Shown: positions 15,804 to 26,354 of the stretch, piece by piece
Layout of the letters: each line of letters opens with the position of its first letter
Numbering within the stretch: the stretch's first letter is position 1
From: an uncultured Oscillospiraceae bacterium
GTDB taxonomy: Bacteria > Bacillota > Clostridia > Oscillospirales > Oscillospiraceae
Length of the DNA stretch: 38,125 nt
Direction of reading: 5' to 3'
Assembly (NCBI GenBank): GCA_947589745.1
Contig: CANQCS010000021.1
Coordinates: 1-38,125, forward strand
The notes under the pieces: generated by a model
The model's input: the letters and a program-made list of their open reading frames with translations, nothing else
Told to the model about the DNA's origin: nothing
Databases searched by the model: none
Program-made: the position numbers and the translations under genes

Positions 15804-18305
15804 TTACCTCTGCTCGTTGACATACAACTCCACCCGGCTCTGGATGTTGGCGATGACGGTATCCAGGGGGAGGTCCCCGGCCAGGTAGCCGCCCGCCGCG
15901 TCATTGACGATGTCGTAGATGCGCCGGTCGTAGACGTCAAGCCGGTCGATCTCGTTGTAGAGGGCCATCAACTGGTCGTACTCATCCTGGGTGGTGGACA
16001 TGATCTCTACCCGCCGGCCGTCGCCTAGGCTGTAAGACGTGAAGGACTTCTCTATGGGCTGTCCGTGGTTGTCCAATACCACATTGCCGTGGGCGTCCCT
16101 CTGGTACACGGGAGTCATGGCCCCCTTGGCGATGAAGTCGAAGTCCGCTTTGTTCGTGGAGAAGCCGGGGTTGTCGAGGCAACCGCCTGTCAGCTCGGCC
16201 CCGTCCAAGTCCGCGTATCGCTTGGATACATTCGGCAGAAGGAGCTGCCGCACAAAGCTCCAGGCCCCCTCCTTGTCGGCGCACGTGCTGGAGATGGCCA
16301 GGCCGTTTCCTATGGAGAAACTGCTGCCGCAGGAGCCGTCTTCCATGGGATAGCCCACATAACTGACGCTACCGCCAAAGGCGGCCTTGTTCCGCTGCAG
16401 CTCCTGGAATCTTATGAGGGTGGTTTGCATCAGCATCTGCCGGCCCTCGTAAATGCGGATGGCATCTTCTTGGAACAAATTCCCGGACAAGCTGGCGCTG
16501 GTGTCGTAGGGAAACCGGGCGCAGAACTGGAGCAGAGATCTGAACTCGTCGTTGTCAAAGGAGCACTCGCCTGTCTCCCAGTTCACGAAGTCCGTCAGGT
16601 TCCGGCGCAGGATATCGTTCAGTACGCGGGGGGCGGTATCGCGATCACTGAAGATGGCGCAGCCCTCCGGCATATTAGCCAGGGCGTCCTCCAGGTCCGC
16701 CACGGTCCAGCGCATCCGGTCCCCCACCGCAGAGGACGCGCCCAGCGCTGTGTTGATGTAGAAGAAGGAGAACACCTGGTAGAGATGCCCCTCCCGGTCG
16801 CTGGCCGCGTCAAAGACGCGGGTCATCAGAGCCTCCCGCCCCCCCAGCTCCGTGTCGCCGTCGATGTAGGGCCACAGGTCTTCCAGCAGCCCCCTGGCCC
16901 CCATCTGCTCCAAAGGCATTCCGCTGGTGGAAAGAATGTCGGGAATCGTTCCCGCAATGATTTCGGTGCTGAGGCGGCTCATGCCGCCAGTGGGGTCATC
17001 ATCGGTGTTGTACTTGGCGTAGTCGGTGACCTCAATGCGATACTTGTCGCTGTTCCGGTTGAACTCCGCGATCCGGCTTCGGTCGCTGGAGCTGAGGTTC
17101 ATGGCACCGTAGGTGAGGATGGTCTTTTCTGGCATGGAGGACCGCTCGGCCGGGGTGAGCAGCGCCAAACCGTAGGTGTTTGTGACTGTATAGGCCCAGT
17201 TCTCCTGTTCCCGGGTGAACACCGCCACCTGCCCGTTGGCGAGGAATGTAAAGGACACAATGCTGCTGGGGGAGATATTCGAGTCCATCCAGCTGAGCAG
17301 CTTCTCCCCCACTGCCTGGAGATCGCCATTTTCTGTGAGGACGGCGGCGTCAGCCCGGCAGCCGTAGAGGGTGTCGCCGGACAAGTAGTAAAAGAGGTAG
17401 TCTCCGCCCCCAGGGTACACCGTGTAGGCCTCGTTTGGCAGGAGGTAGGCCGTTTCCCAGGACTGGTTCTCCACGTCCGCCACTTGGAGCTGGAAGCCGG
17501 AGGTACCGGTGAGCGTGTCCAGGTAGCTGGTCCGCTTCCCGATGGTGCCGTCCCCCAACACCACCGGCAGATCGCCGTCTATGGACAGGGAGAACAGGAG
17601 GTTCAATTCATTATCCACGGCCCACAGGCCGCTGCCCGCGACGATCCACAGGTTCCCCTCGCCGTCGAAGATGTATTCGCTGAAGTCGCTACCGTAGGAG
17701 AAACCGGTCCCGGCCGGGTTCAGAGTCCGGCTCAGGTAAGTGGTGTCCAGCCGGGTGATCTCGTTGCCGGTGGTGTCCAGCTGGCGGAGCATTTTCCGCT
17801 CAGTATAGCCAGTCATATAATTCGATGCGTTGCCATAGACCGGGTCAAAGTCCTCCGGCAGGTCCAACTTGTAGTAGGTCATGTACTCGGTGACCCACAG
17901 AGTATCCCCAGGCCCCGCCGCGATGCTCGCGGGATCGCTGTAGCCATCCATGCCCTCGGGGACAGGCAGGGGCTCGTAGTTGGTCAGCCGCTCCACTGTC
18001 CCGTCCGTGTCCACGCGGAACAGGGCGGTGCTGGTTGCGTCGCCGGTGACAGAGTCGCTGGCCTCCTCCGTGACAGTTGCCAGGACGAAGACGCTATTGC
18101 CGATGGCGCAGGCACTCTGGAGGGACTCGATCTCTCCCGCCGCGCTCAGGTCCAGAAACTCCGGCACGTAGACCGTGTCGCTGAGCTGTTCTGTGCTGCC
18201 GTCGCCCTCCTTTTCGTCCTCACTGCAGGCTGTCAGGGACAGCGCCAGGCACAGCGCCAGGAACAGGGCTAAAATCTTTCTGGTTTTTCCGGTAATCAGG
18301 GGCAT
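15804..18305 (-). CDS. Solute-binding-type lipoprotein, copy 2
   Basis: This 833-residue paralog of the protein at 11498-14014 has the same layout: signal peptide KTRKILALFLALCLALSL with lipobox LTAC, a propeller-like N-terminal half, and a solute-binding-type second half (TILTYGAM, IAEFNRNSDKYRIEVTDY, AGTIPDILSTSGMPLEQMG). The regions around YVPEFLDLSAAGEI and KLDLPEDFDPVYG are invariant between the two. Differences concentrate in the middle (after TGFSYG, in the WAYTVTNTYG region) and around residues 650-720. The start is at the ATG preceded by AAGAGGAGG. It follows small gene copy 2 by about 550 bp on the same strand. No permease or ATPase partner is adjacent. Confidence 0.85.
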   Translation of the reverse strand: MPLITGKTRKILALFLALCLALSLTACSEDEKEGDGSTEQLSDTVYVPEFLDLSAAGEIESLQSACAIGNSVFVLATVTEEASDSVTGDATSTALFRVDTDGTVERLTNYEPLPVPEGMDGYSDPASIAAGPGDTLWVTEYMTYYKLDLPEDFDPVYGNASNYMTGYTERKMLRQLDTTGNEITRLDTTYLSRTLNPAGTGFSYGSDFSEYIFDGEGNLWIVAGSGLWAVDNELNLLFSLSIDGDLPVVLGDGTIGKRTSYLDTLTGTSGFQLQVADVENQSWETAYLLPNEAYTVYPGGGDYLFYYLSGDTLYGCRADAAVLTENGDLQAVGEKLLSWMDSNISPSSIVSFTFLANGQVAVFTREQENWAYTVTNTYGLALLTPAERSSMPEKTILTYGAMNLSSSDRSRIAEFNRNSDKYRIEVTDYAKYNTDDDPTGGMSRLSTEIIAGTIPDILSTSGMPLEQMGARGLLEDLWPYIDGDTELGGREALMTRVFDAASDREGHLYQVFSFFYINTALGASSAVGDRMRWTVADLEDALANMPEGCAIFSDRDTAPRVLNDILRRNLTDFVNWETGECSFDNDEFRSLLQFCARFPYDTSASLSGNLFQEDAIRIYEGRQMLMQTTLIRFQELQRNKAAFGGSVSYVGYPMEDGSCGSSFSIGNGLAISSTCADKEGAWSFVRQLLLPNVSKRYADLDGAELTGGCLDNPGFSTNKADFDFIAKGAMTPVYQRDAHGNVVLDNHGQPIEKSFTSYSLGDGRRVEIMSTTQDEYDQLMALYNEIDRLDVYDRRIYDIVNDAAGGYLAGDLPLDTVIANIQSRVELYVNEQR

Positions 18306-18853
18306 GGTCAGGCCTCCTCTTAAATTGATCATAGTCGTAGTTCTGTGCGACGCAGTCTTTCAGCCGGTATACTCCGTCACATAAATGCCACCTTAATGCG
18401 CCGCAACGCATCCGAGTTGACTGGGAAATACGCCCCGGTCTTGCTGTGGACCCAGCTTCAGTTTCGCCTCCAAGGTAAAAGCGGCTCGGCCGCACCAGAG
18501 AGCGTTCCGACCAATCAACCATCCGTTTTCTGTATCCGGTAAGAACTTTTCTTTCTCGAACGGAGAATCCTCGTTGCTGAACGGCTACACTGCCCGAACG
18601 AGCCGGACGGATTCCACGGCGCTGGCATCGCAACCGAGGAATCCGCCCTGCTTGACAAGATTATTGTTTCGCGCAAAACTCAATCAGAATGCTTTCTCAG
18701 GCAGTCGCATTCGTCCAGCGACTGGGAAATTTATTTCGATGAATCTTATGGCTACTTTGGGAATAATTTTAGATTGTACCTCTTGTGCAGACTGATTTAT
18801 GAGAGATTGATACATCGGCGCAGTTTCAAGTAGTCGTTTCACTGCGCACTACA
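18306..18853. other. Non-coding leader of lipoprotein copy 2
   Basis: About 548 bp without a gene, homologous to 14015-14550. The inverted repeat is shortened to 8 perfect base pairs (CGGATTCC 18608-18615 with GGAATCCG 18638-18645), and the stem before the ribosome site has one G-U pair. No promoter or ORF is convincing. Confidence 0.45.
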
Positions 18854-19207
18854 TTAAGCAGTGCACGTTACATCAATCGTAGAAGTCGCCACTGTAGAAC
18901 CTCGATACTCTACGGCATAACCCACGTGATGCGTAACTATTGTATTCTCAGGATTGGACGAAATAGTATCGCTCGTCAGCGTAGCTGAAATACCCTCATG
19001 CGAAGCGGCATTCACAACTGAATAGGAGAATCTCGCAACCCCAGGATTGGTTATAGCTCCAGTACTCGTATTATAACTAAACTCAACACTAGCTGCAGCA
19101 CGAACTTCTACCTGCCTGGGAGGGTCTCCATATGAACAACTTAAGGTTTCGTTTCCGCTTGCCGTTTTTGTTACAATCGCATGCACAGTTGTTTTTTTGT
19201 CTTCCAT
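18854..19207 (-). CDS. Small protein of unknown function, copy 2
   Basis: This 117-residue paralog of the 119-residue protein at 14551-14910 begins MEDKKTTVHAIVTKTASG, with no signal peptide or membrane helix. It shares CSYGDPPRQVEVRA, RFSYSVVNAASHEGI, GSTVATS and a Cys three residues from the end (DVTCTA). The N-terminal 30 residues are clearly different between copies. The ribosome site GGAAAGGAG and upstream DNA are identical to copy 1. Predicted mainly beta by composition. No family recognised. Confidence 0.65.
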   Translation of the reverse strand: MEDKKTTVHAIVTKTASGNETLSCSYGDPPRQVEVRAAASVEFSYNTSTGAITNPGVARFSYSVVNAASHEGISATLTSDTISSNPENTIVTHHVGYAVEYRGSTVATSTIDVTCTA

Positions 19208-19235
19208 GATACAAAATGCTCCTTTCCAATTATTT

Positions 19236-19265
19236 AGTCTATTTTTGTTCTAGCACCTCGGTCAA
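19236..19265 (-). promoter_or_regulatory. Possible promoter of small gene copy 2
   Basis: TTGACC (19260-19265) and TAGACT (19236-19241), 18 bp apart, as in copy 1. Confidence 0.35.
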
Positions 19266-19734
19266 TGCATTCTTTTCTGTCCCATCTGTTTCGCCAGTTC
19301 TCTGTCCCTACCTTCTAAATGAGAATTTCTCCCGATATAACCACCCCTTTCAACTTAATTCAGTGAGCGATGCTTTCATCCTTATCAAGAATAAGCGTCC
19401 CTACTCATAGCATCGTGCATATTAAGAAATCCGTATCCGTCGCCTTCAGCGTGGGGGCCGACCGACCCAATGGGCAAGATATGTGTTAACCGATGAAGAA
19501 CTATCATTACTACCGTTTTACAACGTCTATAAATATATGTATAGAGAGAATGGTTTTGTGACAAGGAATTGAGAATTTGAAAAATTTTGTATGTTTGTAC
19601 AAATCATCCTGGCACATTTATTGTTTTTGGGGGCGATATGTATGTAGAGAAAACACTTTTTCGCAGAGCGCGTGTCGGGTTTATGCACCATTAGCTCCCA
19701 AGAGCGGTGCAGAGCGCAGTGAACCCCCTTTGTC

Positions 19735-19766
19735 AAAAAAGGGCCGCCGGTACAATCCGGCGGCCC
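19735..19766 (-). terminator. Rho-independent terminator of the Rpn gene
   Basis: A perfect 10-bp stem, GGGCCGCCGG (19741-19750) with CCGGCGGCCC (19757-19766), has a 6-nt loop and is followed on the minus strand by TTTTTT. It lies 34 bp past the Rpn stop. Confidence 0.85.
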
Positions 19767-19799
19767 TGCTGCTATGTCAAGTTATTCTGTTTCCGAGAA

Positions 19800-20753
19800 T
19801 CACGGTTTCCCTAAGAGCTCCAGATACTTTGCCCGTTCTTCCTCCGGCACTTTCAGCGCGGCCATGGCCTGCTCCGCCGTCCATCTCATGCTGTCCATCA
19901 GGTTGCGGATAGAGGCAAGGAGCGTCTCTGTGATGCCCTGCTTCTTACCCTTTTCCTCTACGCTCTTACTCAGATCACACATCAGCGACACCTCCGTCTC
20001 CAAAGTCTGCGTCATCGGGATCGCAAAGTCCCGCGACAGGATATGTTTCTTTTCTTCCGCCGCCAGCTCCGAGGACAGGAGCGTGTCCAGCAGCCGCAGG
20101 ACACCGGCGTCCCGCTCTCCGCCGGATGGTCCCAAACAGATCATCACGGCGGTCATCAGGTCATAGTTCCTGACCGGTTCGCGGACATTTCCTATCAGGT
20201 TCTTCTCCGCAAGGGAATAGCTCGTGATCGTATTGGCCCGGTCCTTCGGCGGGTCCAGGCAGATCCAGATCGAATAGACCTTTTTGATCTGCCCGTACCT
20301 GGCGGCGGTGAACTCTGTCCCGTACTGGGCGGAGATCATGCGGCTGCAGTAATAGATGCCGCGGGTGATCAGCGGGTAGCCGGGATAAAACCGGTTCTGC
20401 GCCTCTACATTGACGATCAGGCGGATCAGCTCGCCGGACACCGGGGCGATGGCCAGAAAGCGGATATCATAGGTCACGACGCCCTCCGTCAGAGAGGCGT
20501 CCTCTCCGGCCATGCCGCGGATCACCGCATTCGTCTCGTCCGGGCCTACCGGCACCTCTGATACCTGGGGCTGGCCCTCGATATACTTCTCCGCGATCTC
20601 ATTGACATCGCAGCCGTTGTACTCCTCAACGCAGGAGCGCATGATCCACGCCAGGATGATCTTCTCCGACAACAGGCGCTTGCACGCCGCGTCATACCGC
20701 GCTTTGTCATCCATCACGCGGATGCTCTCCGCCATAGTGGTCTCCAGTTCCAT
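19800..20753 (-). CDS. Rpn/PD-(D/E)XK family nuclease
   Basis: This 317-residue protein is of the Rpn (recombination-promoting nuclease, also called PDDEXK-family transposase) type. The core motif is visible as YDIRFLAIAP (Asp), then LIVNVEAQN (Glu-Ala-Gln replacing ExK), preceded by KIILAWIMR near the N-terminus. The C-terminal ~60 residues (KKQGITETLLASIRNLMD, WTAEQAMAALKVPEEER) form the helical tail common in clostridial members. Relatives cut DNA and promote RecA-independent recombination, or act in phage defence. The start is at the ATG at 20751-20753, 8 bp after AGGAG; a GTG three codons upstream is too close to that site. It has its own terminator, and its tail is duplicated at 15503-15645. 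Confidence 0.8.
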   Translation of the reverse strand: MELETTMAESIRVMDDKARYDAACKRLLSEKIILAWIMRSCVEEYNGCDVNEIAEKYIEGQPQVSEVPVGPDETNAVIRGMAGEDASLTEGVVTYDIRFLAIAPVSGELIRLIVNVEAQNRFYPGYPLITRGIYYCSRMISAQYGTEFTAARYGQIKKVYSIWICLDPPKDRANTITSYSLAEKNLIGNVREPVRNYDLMTAVMICLGPSGGERDAGVLRLLDTLLSSELAAEEKKHILSRDFAIPMTQTLETEVSLMCDLSKSVEEKGKKQGITETLLASIRNLMDSMRWTAEQAMAALKVPEEERAKYLELLGKP

Positions 20754-20820
20754 TCCATCCACTCCTATGCTTATTGTTTATTCTATCATATCATTTGCCT
20801 GAAATCCAGTCTTTTTTCAA

Positions 20821-21861
20821 CTATCCCGCCCGCAGGAGCTCCAGTGCCTCATCATACTCCATGACACGGATATTCCGGGCGCCACATCCGCTGAAGGCGA
20901 CGGGCTCTCCGTTGTCCGTATAAGCGACAACCCCGTCGATCAGCACCGCCGCCTCCAGCTCCGGCAGGTAGCGGTAGATGTTCCCGCTCCTGTCCGCAAG
21001 GTAGTTCCGTCCGTTGCCAATCATGTGGTTCCCCAGCAACAGATGAACGTTGTCCGGCAGTTCCATCATGGCCTGACCGGTCCCGCCAGTCCTGTATTCC
21101 ATACCGCGAAGCGTCATCTGTTCCCAAAGGGACCTGCCGGCTGCGGTCTCATACTGGCGGTACCCTCTGTAGGAGAACCGTTCCGCAGCCGTCAGCACCA
21201 TTTCCCGGACCCTGCTGATGTTCTCTTCCATCTGGTCCAGGCGCACATACTCGTGCTGGCGGTGCTCCTGATAGTACCCGGAGCTGATGTTGACCGCAGC
21301 CACATCCAGGTGCGGCGCGACCACGGAGATGTCACTGAAGGTCCCTCTGTTCTCCATAAAGCCGAAGCCGCAGACAAACCTGGCAAATTCGCGGTTGGTA
21401 CAGCCGTAGAAGACCGCGTCATTGGCCCCATGCCGGTCCAGCTCCACCAGATAGTTGACCTCCGGCCGGATGCCGGATCGCTCAAACCTTCTCGCGCCCA
21501 GGCCGCCGGTCTCCTCGTCCTCACAAAACAGGACGTGGCAGTTGGCATCCTGGAGGATGCGCAGGATCATATAGACCCCTGCCCGGTCATCGCCGCCGAT
21601 CCCCTCCGGGGACATCATCACCGTTCCATCCGGGGTGTAGCAGATGCTCTGTACCAGCTGCCGGTGGACGGTGTCCAGGTGCGCGATCAGCATGACAGGG
21701 ACCTCCCCCGGAGCATAGAGGAATCCTTTCCGGGACCTGGGGCGGTATCCCAGCGCTTTCAGCTCCGAGACCAGCGCGGTCTTCAAGTTCTCCTGGGAGA
21801 GACGGAATACGCTCTCAAGATCCAGCGTTCCGAGCTCTCCCTTCAGGACCTTCCGATACAT
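20821..21861 (-). CDS. M20/M42-like zinc peptidase in the mobile element
   Basis: This 346-residue protein has the metal-site pattern of co-catalytic zinc aminopeptidases and deacylases: His in VMLIAHLDTVH (about residue 60), Asp in EGIGGDDRAG, the catalytic/ligand pair in CEDEETGG, Asp in LVELDRHGAND, and His in YQEHRQHEY. The last ~90 residues form an extra domain (HLLLGNHMIGNGRNYLA, YRYLPELEAAVLIDG). There is no signal peptide, so it is cytoplasmic. The start follows GGGAGG. It is the last gene of the mobile-element operon, 15 bp after the Cys-cluster gene. Its substrate is unknown; a peptidase is unusual among DNA-processing genes. Confidence 0.7.
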   Translation of the reverse strand: MYRKVLKGELGTLDLESVFRLSQENLKTALVSELKALGYRPRSRKGFLYAPGEVPVMLIAHLDTVHRQLVQSICYTPDGTVMMSPEGIGGDDRAGVYMILRILQDANCHVLFCEDEETGGLGARRFERSGIRPEVNYLVELDRHGANDAVFYGCTNREFARFVCGFGFMENRGTFSDISVVAPHLDVAAVNISSGYYQEHRQHEYVRLDQMEENISRVREMVLTAAERFSYRGYRQYETAAGRSLWEQMTLRGMEYRTGGTGQAMMELPDNVHLLLGNHMIGNGRNYLADRSGNIYRYLPELEAAVLIDGVVAYTDNGEPVAFSGCGARNIRVMEYDEALELLRAG

Positions 21862-21876
21862 ATCCGCACCTCCCCG

Positions 21877-23286
21877 TCACGCGGCGGCCGCATAGTCCGC
21901 ACGGGAGCAGAACCGCCCGCCGTCGATGATCCGGCAGATCTCCCGGCTGCCGCAGGAGGCGCAGCCGGCCGTTTCCGTGCTGTAGCACCGCTCACACAGG
22001 CGGACGATGCGGCCGCCTCGCTTCACTGCAGCCCGCAGTTCGCCTCCCCGCTTGAGCTCTCCACAGCAGTCGCAGGGCGATATGCACTCCCCGCAGAAAT
22101 ACGCTCCGTCCAGGTAGTGCGCCGTCCATTTGCTGACGGTCCTGCCGCATTCTTTGCAGACCACAGATTCGCTGCATACGCCGCATTTCACATCCGCATG
22201 ATGGGCAACGGGCTGTCCACAGCAGGTACAAAGGGTCCTGCTGCCGATCATCAGAGGCTTGTTCCCGGAAGAAGCTTTCAGGAGAGATACCACACCATAC
22301 CCGTGGATATAATCCGGGTAGTGGAGCGAGCGCTCCGCAGTCTGAAGGAAAGGTCGGACGTCATCCGCGCCGGTATAGGTCTTCCACAGATCAGGCGCTC
22401 CCTCACACTGCGCGATCGTCCTCTGTACCAATCCCCGGTACAGCTTCCGCGTATCGCTGTTGTTGTCAGGGTACAGCCTGGACTGCAGGAGCACACCGTC
22501 CCGGTAGCAGAAGATCTGCCGCGTCAACCGCGGGGCCTGATAGAAATTCTCCCGGATACTGTTGTCCACGGTGAAAAAGATCATACTGACGCCGTCGCCC
22601 ATATAGGACTGGCATCCGCCGCGATAACCGCCGCCATTGAGCCTGTGGCAGGAATTCCAGGTGCTTTTCTTGCTGGACATCTCCAGGAAGTCGCAGGGGT
22701 GGACGGACAGGACACCGGTTTTAGGGATCCGGACCGGATTAAGGGAGTCCGCCAGCCGCGCGAACGCCGCATGATAGGGCTTCACTCTCCGTGTCACCGG
22801 CGCGCCGTCAGGGCCAAGGGTCACCTTATCCGTCTCATACCGGTCCAGGCCGAAGTGCAGGCACAGCCGGTTGACGATCCGGCTGGCCTTCTGTCCCTCG
22901 GCGCATTTGATGCCTCCACGCTGACGGATGGTCTCCAGCCGCCCGGCATCCGGCACCGTGGCGTGATCTGCTGTGGCAGCTTCCAAAGCGGCGGTGAAGT
23001 CCTGCAGCTCGCTGCCCTGGAGTCCGGCCATCTGCGCCAGCTGCGTCATCTCAAAGCAGCTCTCGTCCACGGCGTTGCGGTCGATCTTACGGTCCTCCGA
23101 AAAATCAAATACGACGGCCAGCTCCCGCTCGTTCCAGTTGGGGTGCCGGCGCAGCAGCTCCACCAGGGGCGTTTTGCTCTCACGCCAGGTGTTGAGGTTA
23201 GCCGCCACGCCCTCCGGGGTGAAGGGCAGCTGATATTGGTACATCACGTCATAAAAGGCGGTCGTCAAAGGATCCAGTTGAACCAT
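21877..23286 (-). CDS. Mobile-element protein with C-terminal zinc-binding Cys clusters
   Basis: I do not recognise the family of this 469-residue protein. The first ~330 residues are soluble, with YQSYMGDGVSMIFFTVD and RQIFCYRDGVLLQSRLYPD. The last ~120 residues hold a series of CxxC pairs (CTCCGQ, CGVC, CKEC, CGEC, CDCC, CERC, CASC), enough for three or four zinc knuckles of RING/zinc-ribbon type. The start is at an ATG 7 bp after GGAGG; an upstream in-frame extension of 33 codons has no ribosome site. The neighbours are DNA-processing genes of an integrative element, so DNA or RNA binding is the likeliest role. Confidence 0.65.
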   Translation of the reverse strand: MVQLDPLTTAFYDVMYQYQLPFTPEGVAANLNTWRESKTPLVELLRRHPNWNERELAVVFDFSEDRKIDRNAVDESCFEMTQLAQMAGLQGSELQDFTAALEAATADHATVPDAGRLETIRQRGGIKCAEGQKASRIVNRLCLHFGLDRYETDKVTLGPDGAPVTRRVKPYHAAFARLADSLNPVRIPKTGVLSVHPCDFLEMSSKKSTWNSCHRLNGGGYRGGCQSYMGDGVSMIFFTVDNSIRENFYQAPRLTRQIFCYRDGVLLQSRLYPDNNSDTRKLYRGLVQRTIAQCEGAPDLWKTYTGADDVRPFLQTAERSLHYPDYIHGYGVVSLLKASSGNKPLMIGSRTLCTCCGQPVAHHADVKCGVCSESVVCKECGRTVSKWTAHYLDGAYFCGECISPCDCCGELKRGGELRAAVKRGGRIVRLCERCYSTETAGCASCGSREICRIIDGGRFCSRADYAAAA

Positions 23287-23306
23287 ATCGATACCTCCAT
23301 TAAATC

Positions 23307-23654
23307 TTATTTTTGTTCCCAGTGAAGCAGACACTCCCCGCCGGAAGCGCGTTCCCTGATCCTGCTGGCTGCGAAAGAAATACACCCGCGTATTTCTTCC
23401 GGAAAACTGGTCTCTATCTTGCAGTACCGGTGGTAGAGATCCGCCAGCAGGCCGGGCGAAGCCAACAGGAGCTCAGCGGTCTCCCTGTCCGGCGGGCAGG
23501 ACTTCAGCTCCAACAGGATGTCCTCTCTCACCGTATACTCCCCCGCGTGGGCAAGTATCTCTTCCGGATCTTGCCGCAGCAGCCAGTTTCTGTACGCTTC
23601 CTGTTCTGAAAAAGCCTTTTCATATAGGGCCGTATGTATTTCACGATCTGTCAC
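23307..23654 (-). CDS. DUF3848-family protein
   Basis: This 115-residue protein contains AFSEQEAYRNWLLRQDPEEI, then HAGEYTVREDILLEL and LLASPGLLADLY, the conserved core I associate with DUF3848, a family common in clostridial integrative elements. Its function is unknown. The start is a GTG at 23652-23654, directly preceded by AAAGGAGG; the upstream in-frame ATG would place the ribosome site inside the gene. Confidence 0.7.
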   Translation of the reverse strand: MTDREIHTALYEKAFSEQEAYRNWLLRQDPEEILAHAGEYTVREDILLELKSCPPDRETAELLLASPGLLADLYHRYCKIETSFPEEIRGCISFAASRIRERASGGECLLHWEQK

Positions 23655-23686
23655 AGCGGGCCTCCTTTGCAAATCTTTATATCGTG

Positions 23687-23714
23687 GGGGAGAGGGGGAT
23701 CGCCCCCTCTCCCC
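23687..23714. other. Long GC hairpin between ligase and DUF3848 genes
   Basis: GGGGAGAGGGGG (23687-23698) and CCCCCTCTCCCC (23703-23714) form a perfect 12-bp stem with a 4-nt loop. On the minus strand no T-run follows, and the DUF3848 ribosome site lies about 25 bp downstream. It could be a pause, an RNA-stability element or an insulator. Confidence 0.5.
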
Positions 23715-23730
23715 GCATTGCTTATACTAT

Positions 23731-23838
23731 TTTCCCATGAGAAGTAAACTTCGTTACCGTGTGGGAAATGTAGGTATTGCAACGCTTTGAGAGCGATATT
23801 AAAGTTCTTTTTGATACTTTTTCTTTCAAGAAAAAGTA

Positions 23839-23839
<1 letters not shown>
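23731..23839. other. Two further inverted repeats downstream of ligA
   Basis: TTTCCCA and TGGGAAA enclose a second stem GAAGT-AA-ACTTC within about 23731-23776. At 23814-23839 a perfect 12-bp palindrome (ATACTTTTTCTT, TC, AAGAAAAAGTAT) abuts the ligase stop codon and can act as a terminator. With the GC hairpin, the 184-bp gap holds three separate foldable elements and no ORF. Confidence 0.5.
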
Positions 23840-26134
<2,295 letters not shown>

Positions 26135-26138
<4 letters not shown>

Positions 26139-26347
26139 TTCCTCTCCCATCCTTTCTTGGCATATCTGCCGAAATTCAGTTCATGTATCATCCGGCTGAT
26201 CTCCGCGTCATTGTCCCAGTCCGCTGCCACCGCAGACCGCCCCGGGCCGTCCCCCACATGGAGGGACACCTTCCCGCCGGTGATCTGCAGCAGCACGTCG
26301 GGCCGCTGGGCGCAGACAACAGCCAGGTTGCCAAGCTGCTTCATCAT
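26135..26347 (-). CDS. Small mobile-element protein, unknown
   Basis: A 70-residue protein, MMKQLGNLAVVCAQRPDVLL through ISRMIHELNFGRYAKKGW. The start follows AAGGAGGAC in the 7-bp gap after the sigma-like gene, and the end overlaps the next gene by 4 bp. No family recognised; the tight packing supports it as a gene. Confidence 0.55.
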
Positions 26348-26354
26348 GTCCTCC

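Larger units (their letters stand above)
19208..19799. repeat. Conserved non-coding block, copy 2
   Basis: Near-identical partner of 14911-15502. It separates the Rpn stop codon from the small-gene start and contains the Rpn terminator. Apart from this and the small-gene promoter I see no recognisable element; the long unchanged central part (about 19391-19762) is unexplained. Confidence 0.8.
15766..19942. repeat. Tandem duplication, unit 2 (~4.2 kb)
   Basis: Collinear with 11464-15645. Unlike unit 1, this unit runs into a complete Rpn gene (to 20753), so it keeps the ancestral right-hand junction. Confidence 0.85.

Noticed and set aside
20763-20820. Promoter for the Rpn gene
   Set aside because: The gap is AT-rich with TATGAT and TAGAAT, but no -35 box lies at an acceptable spacing, so no site is called.
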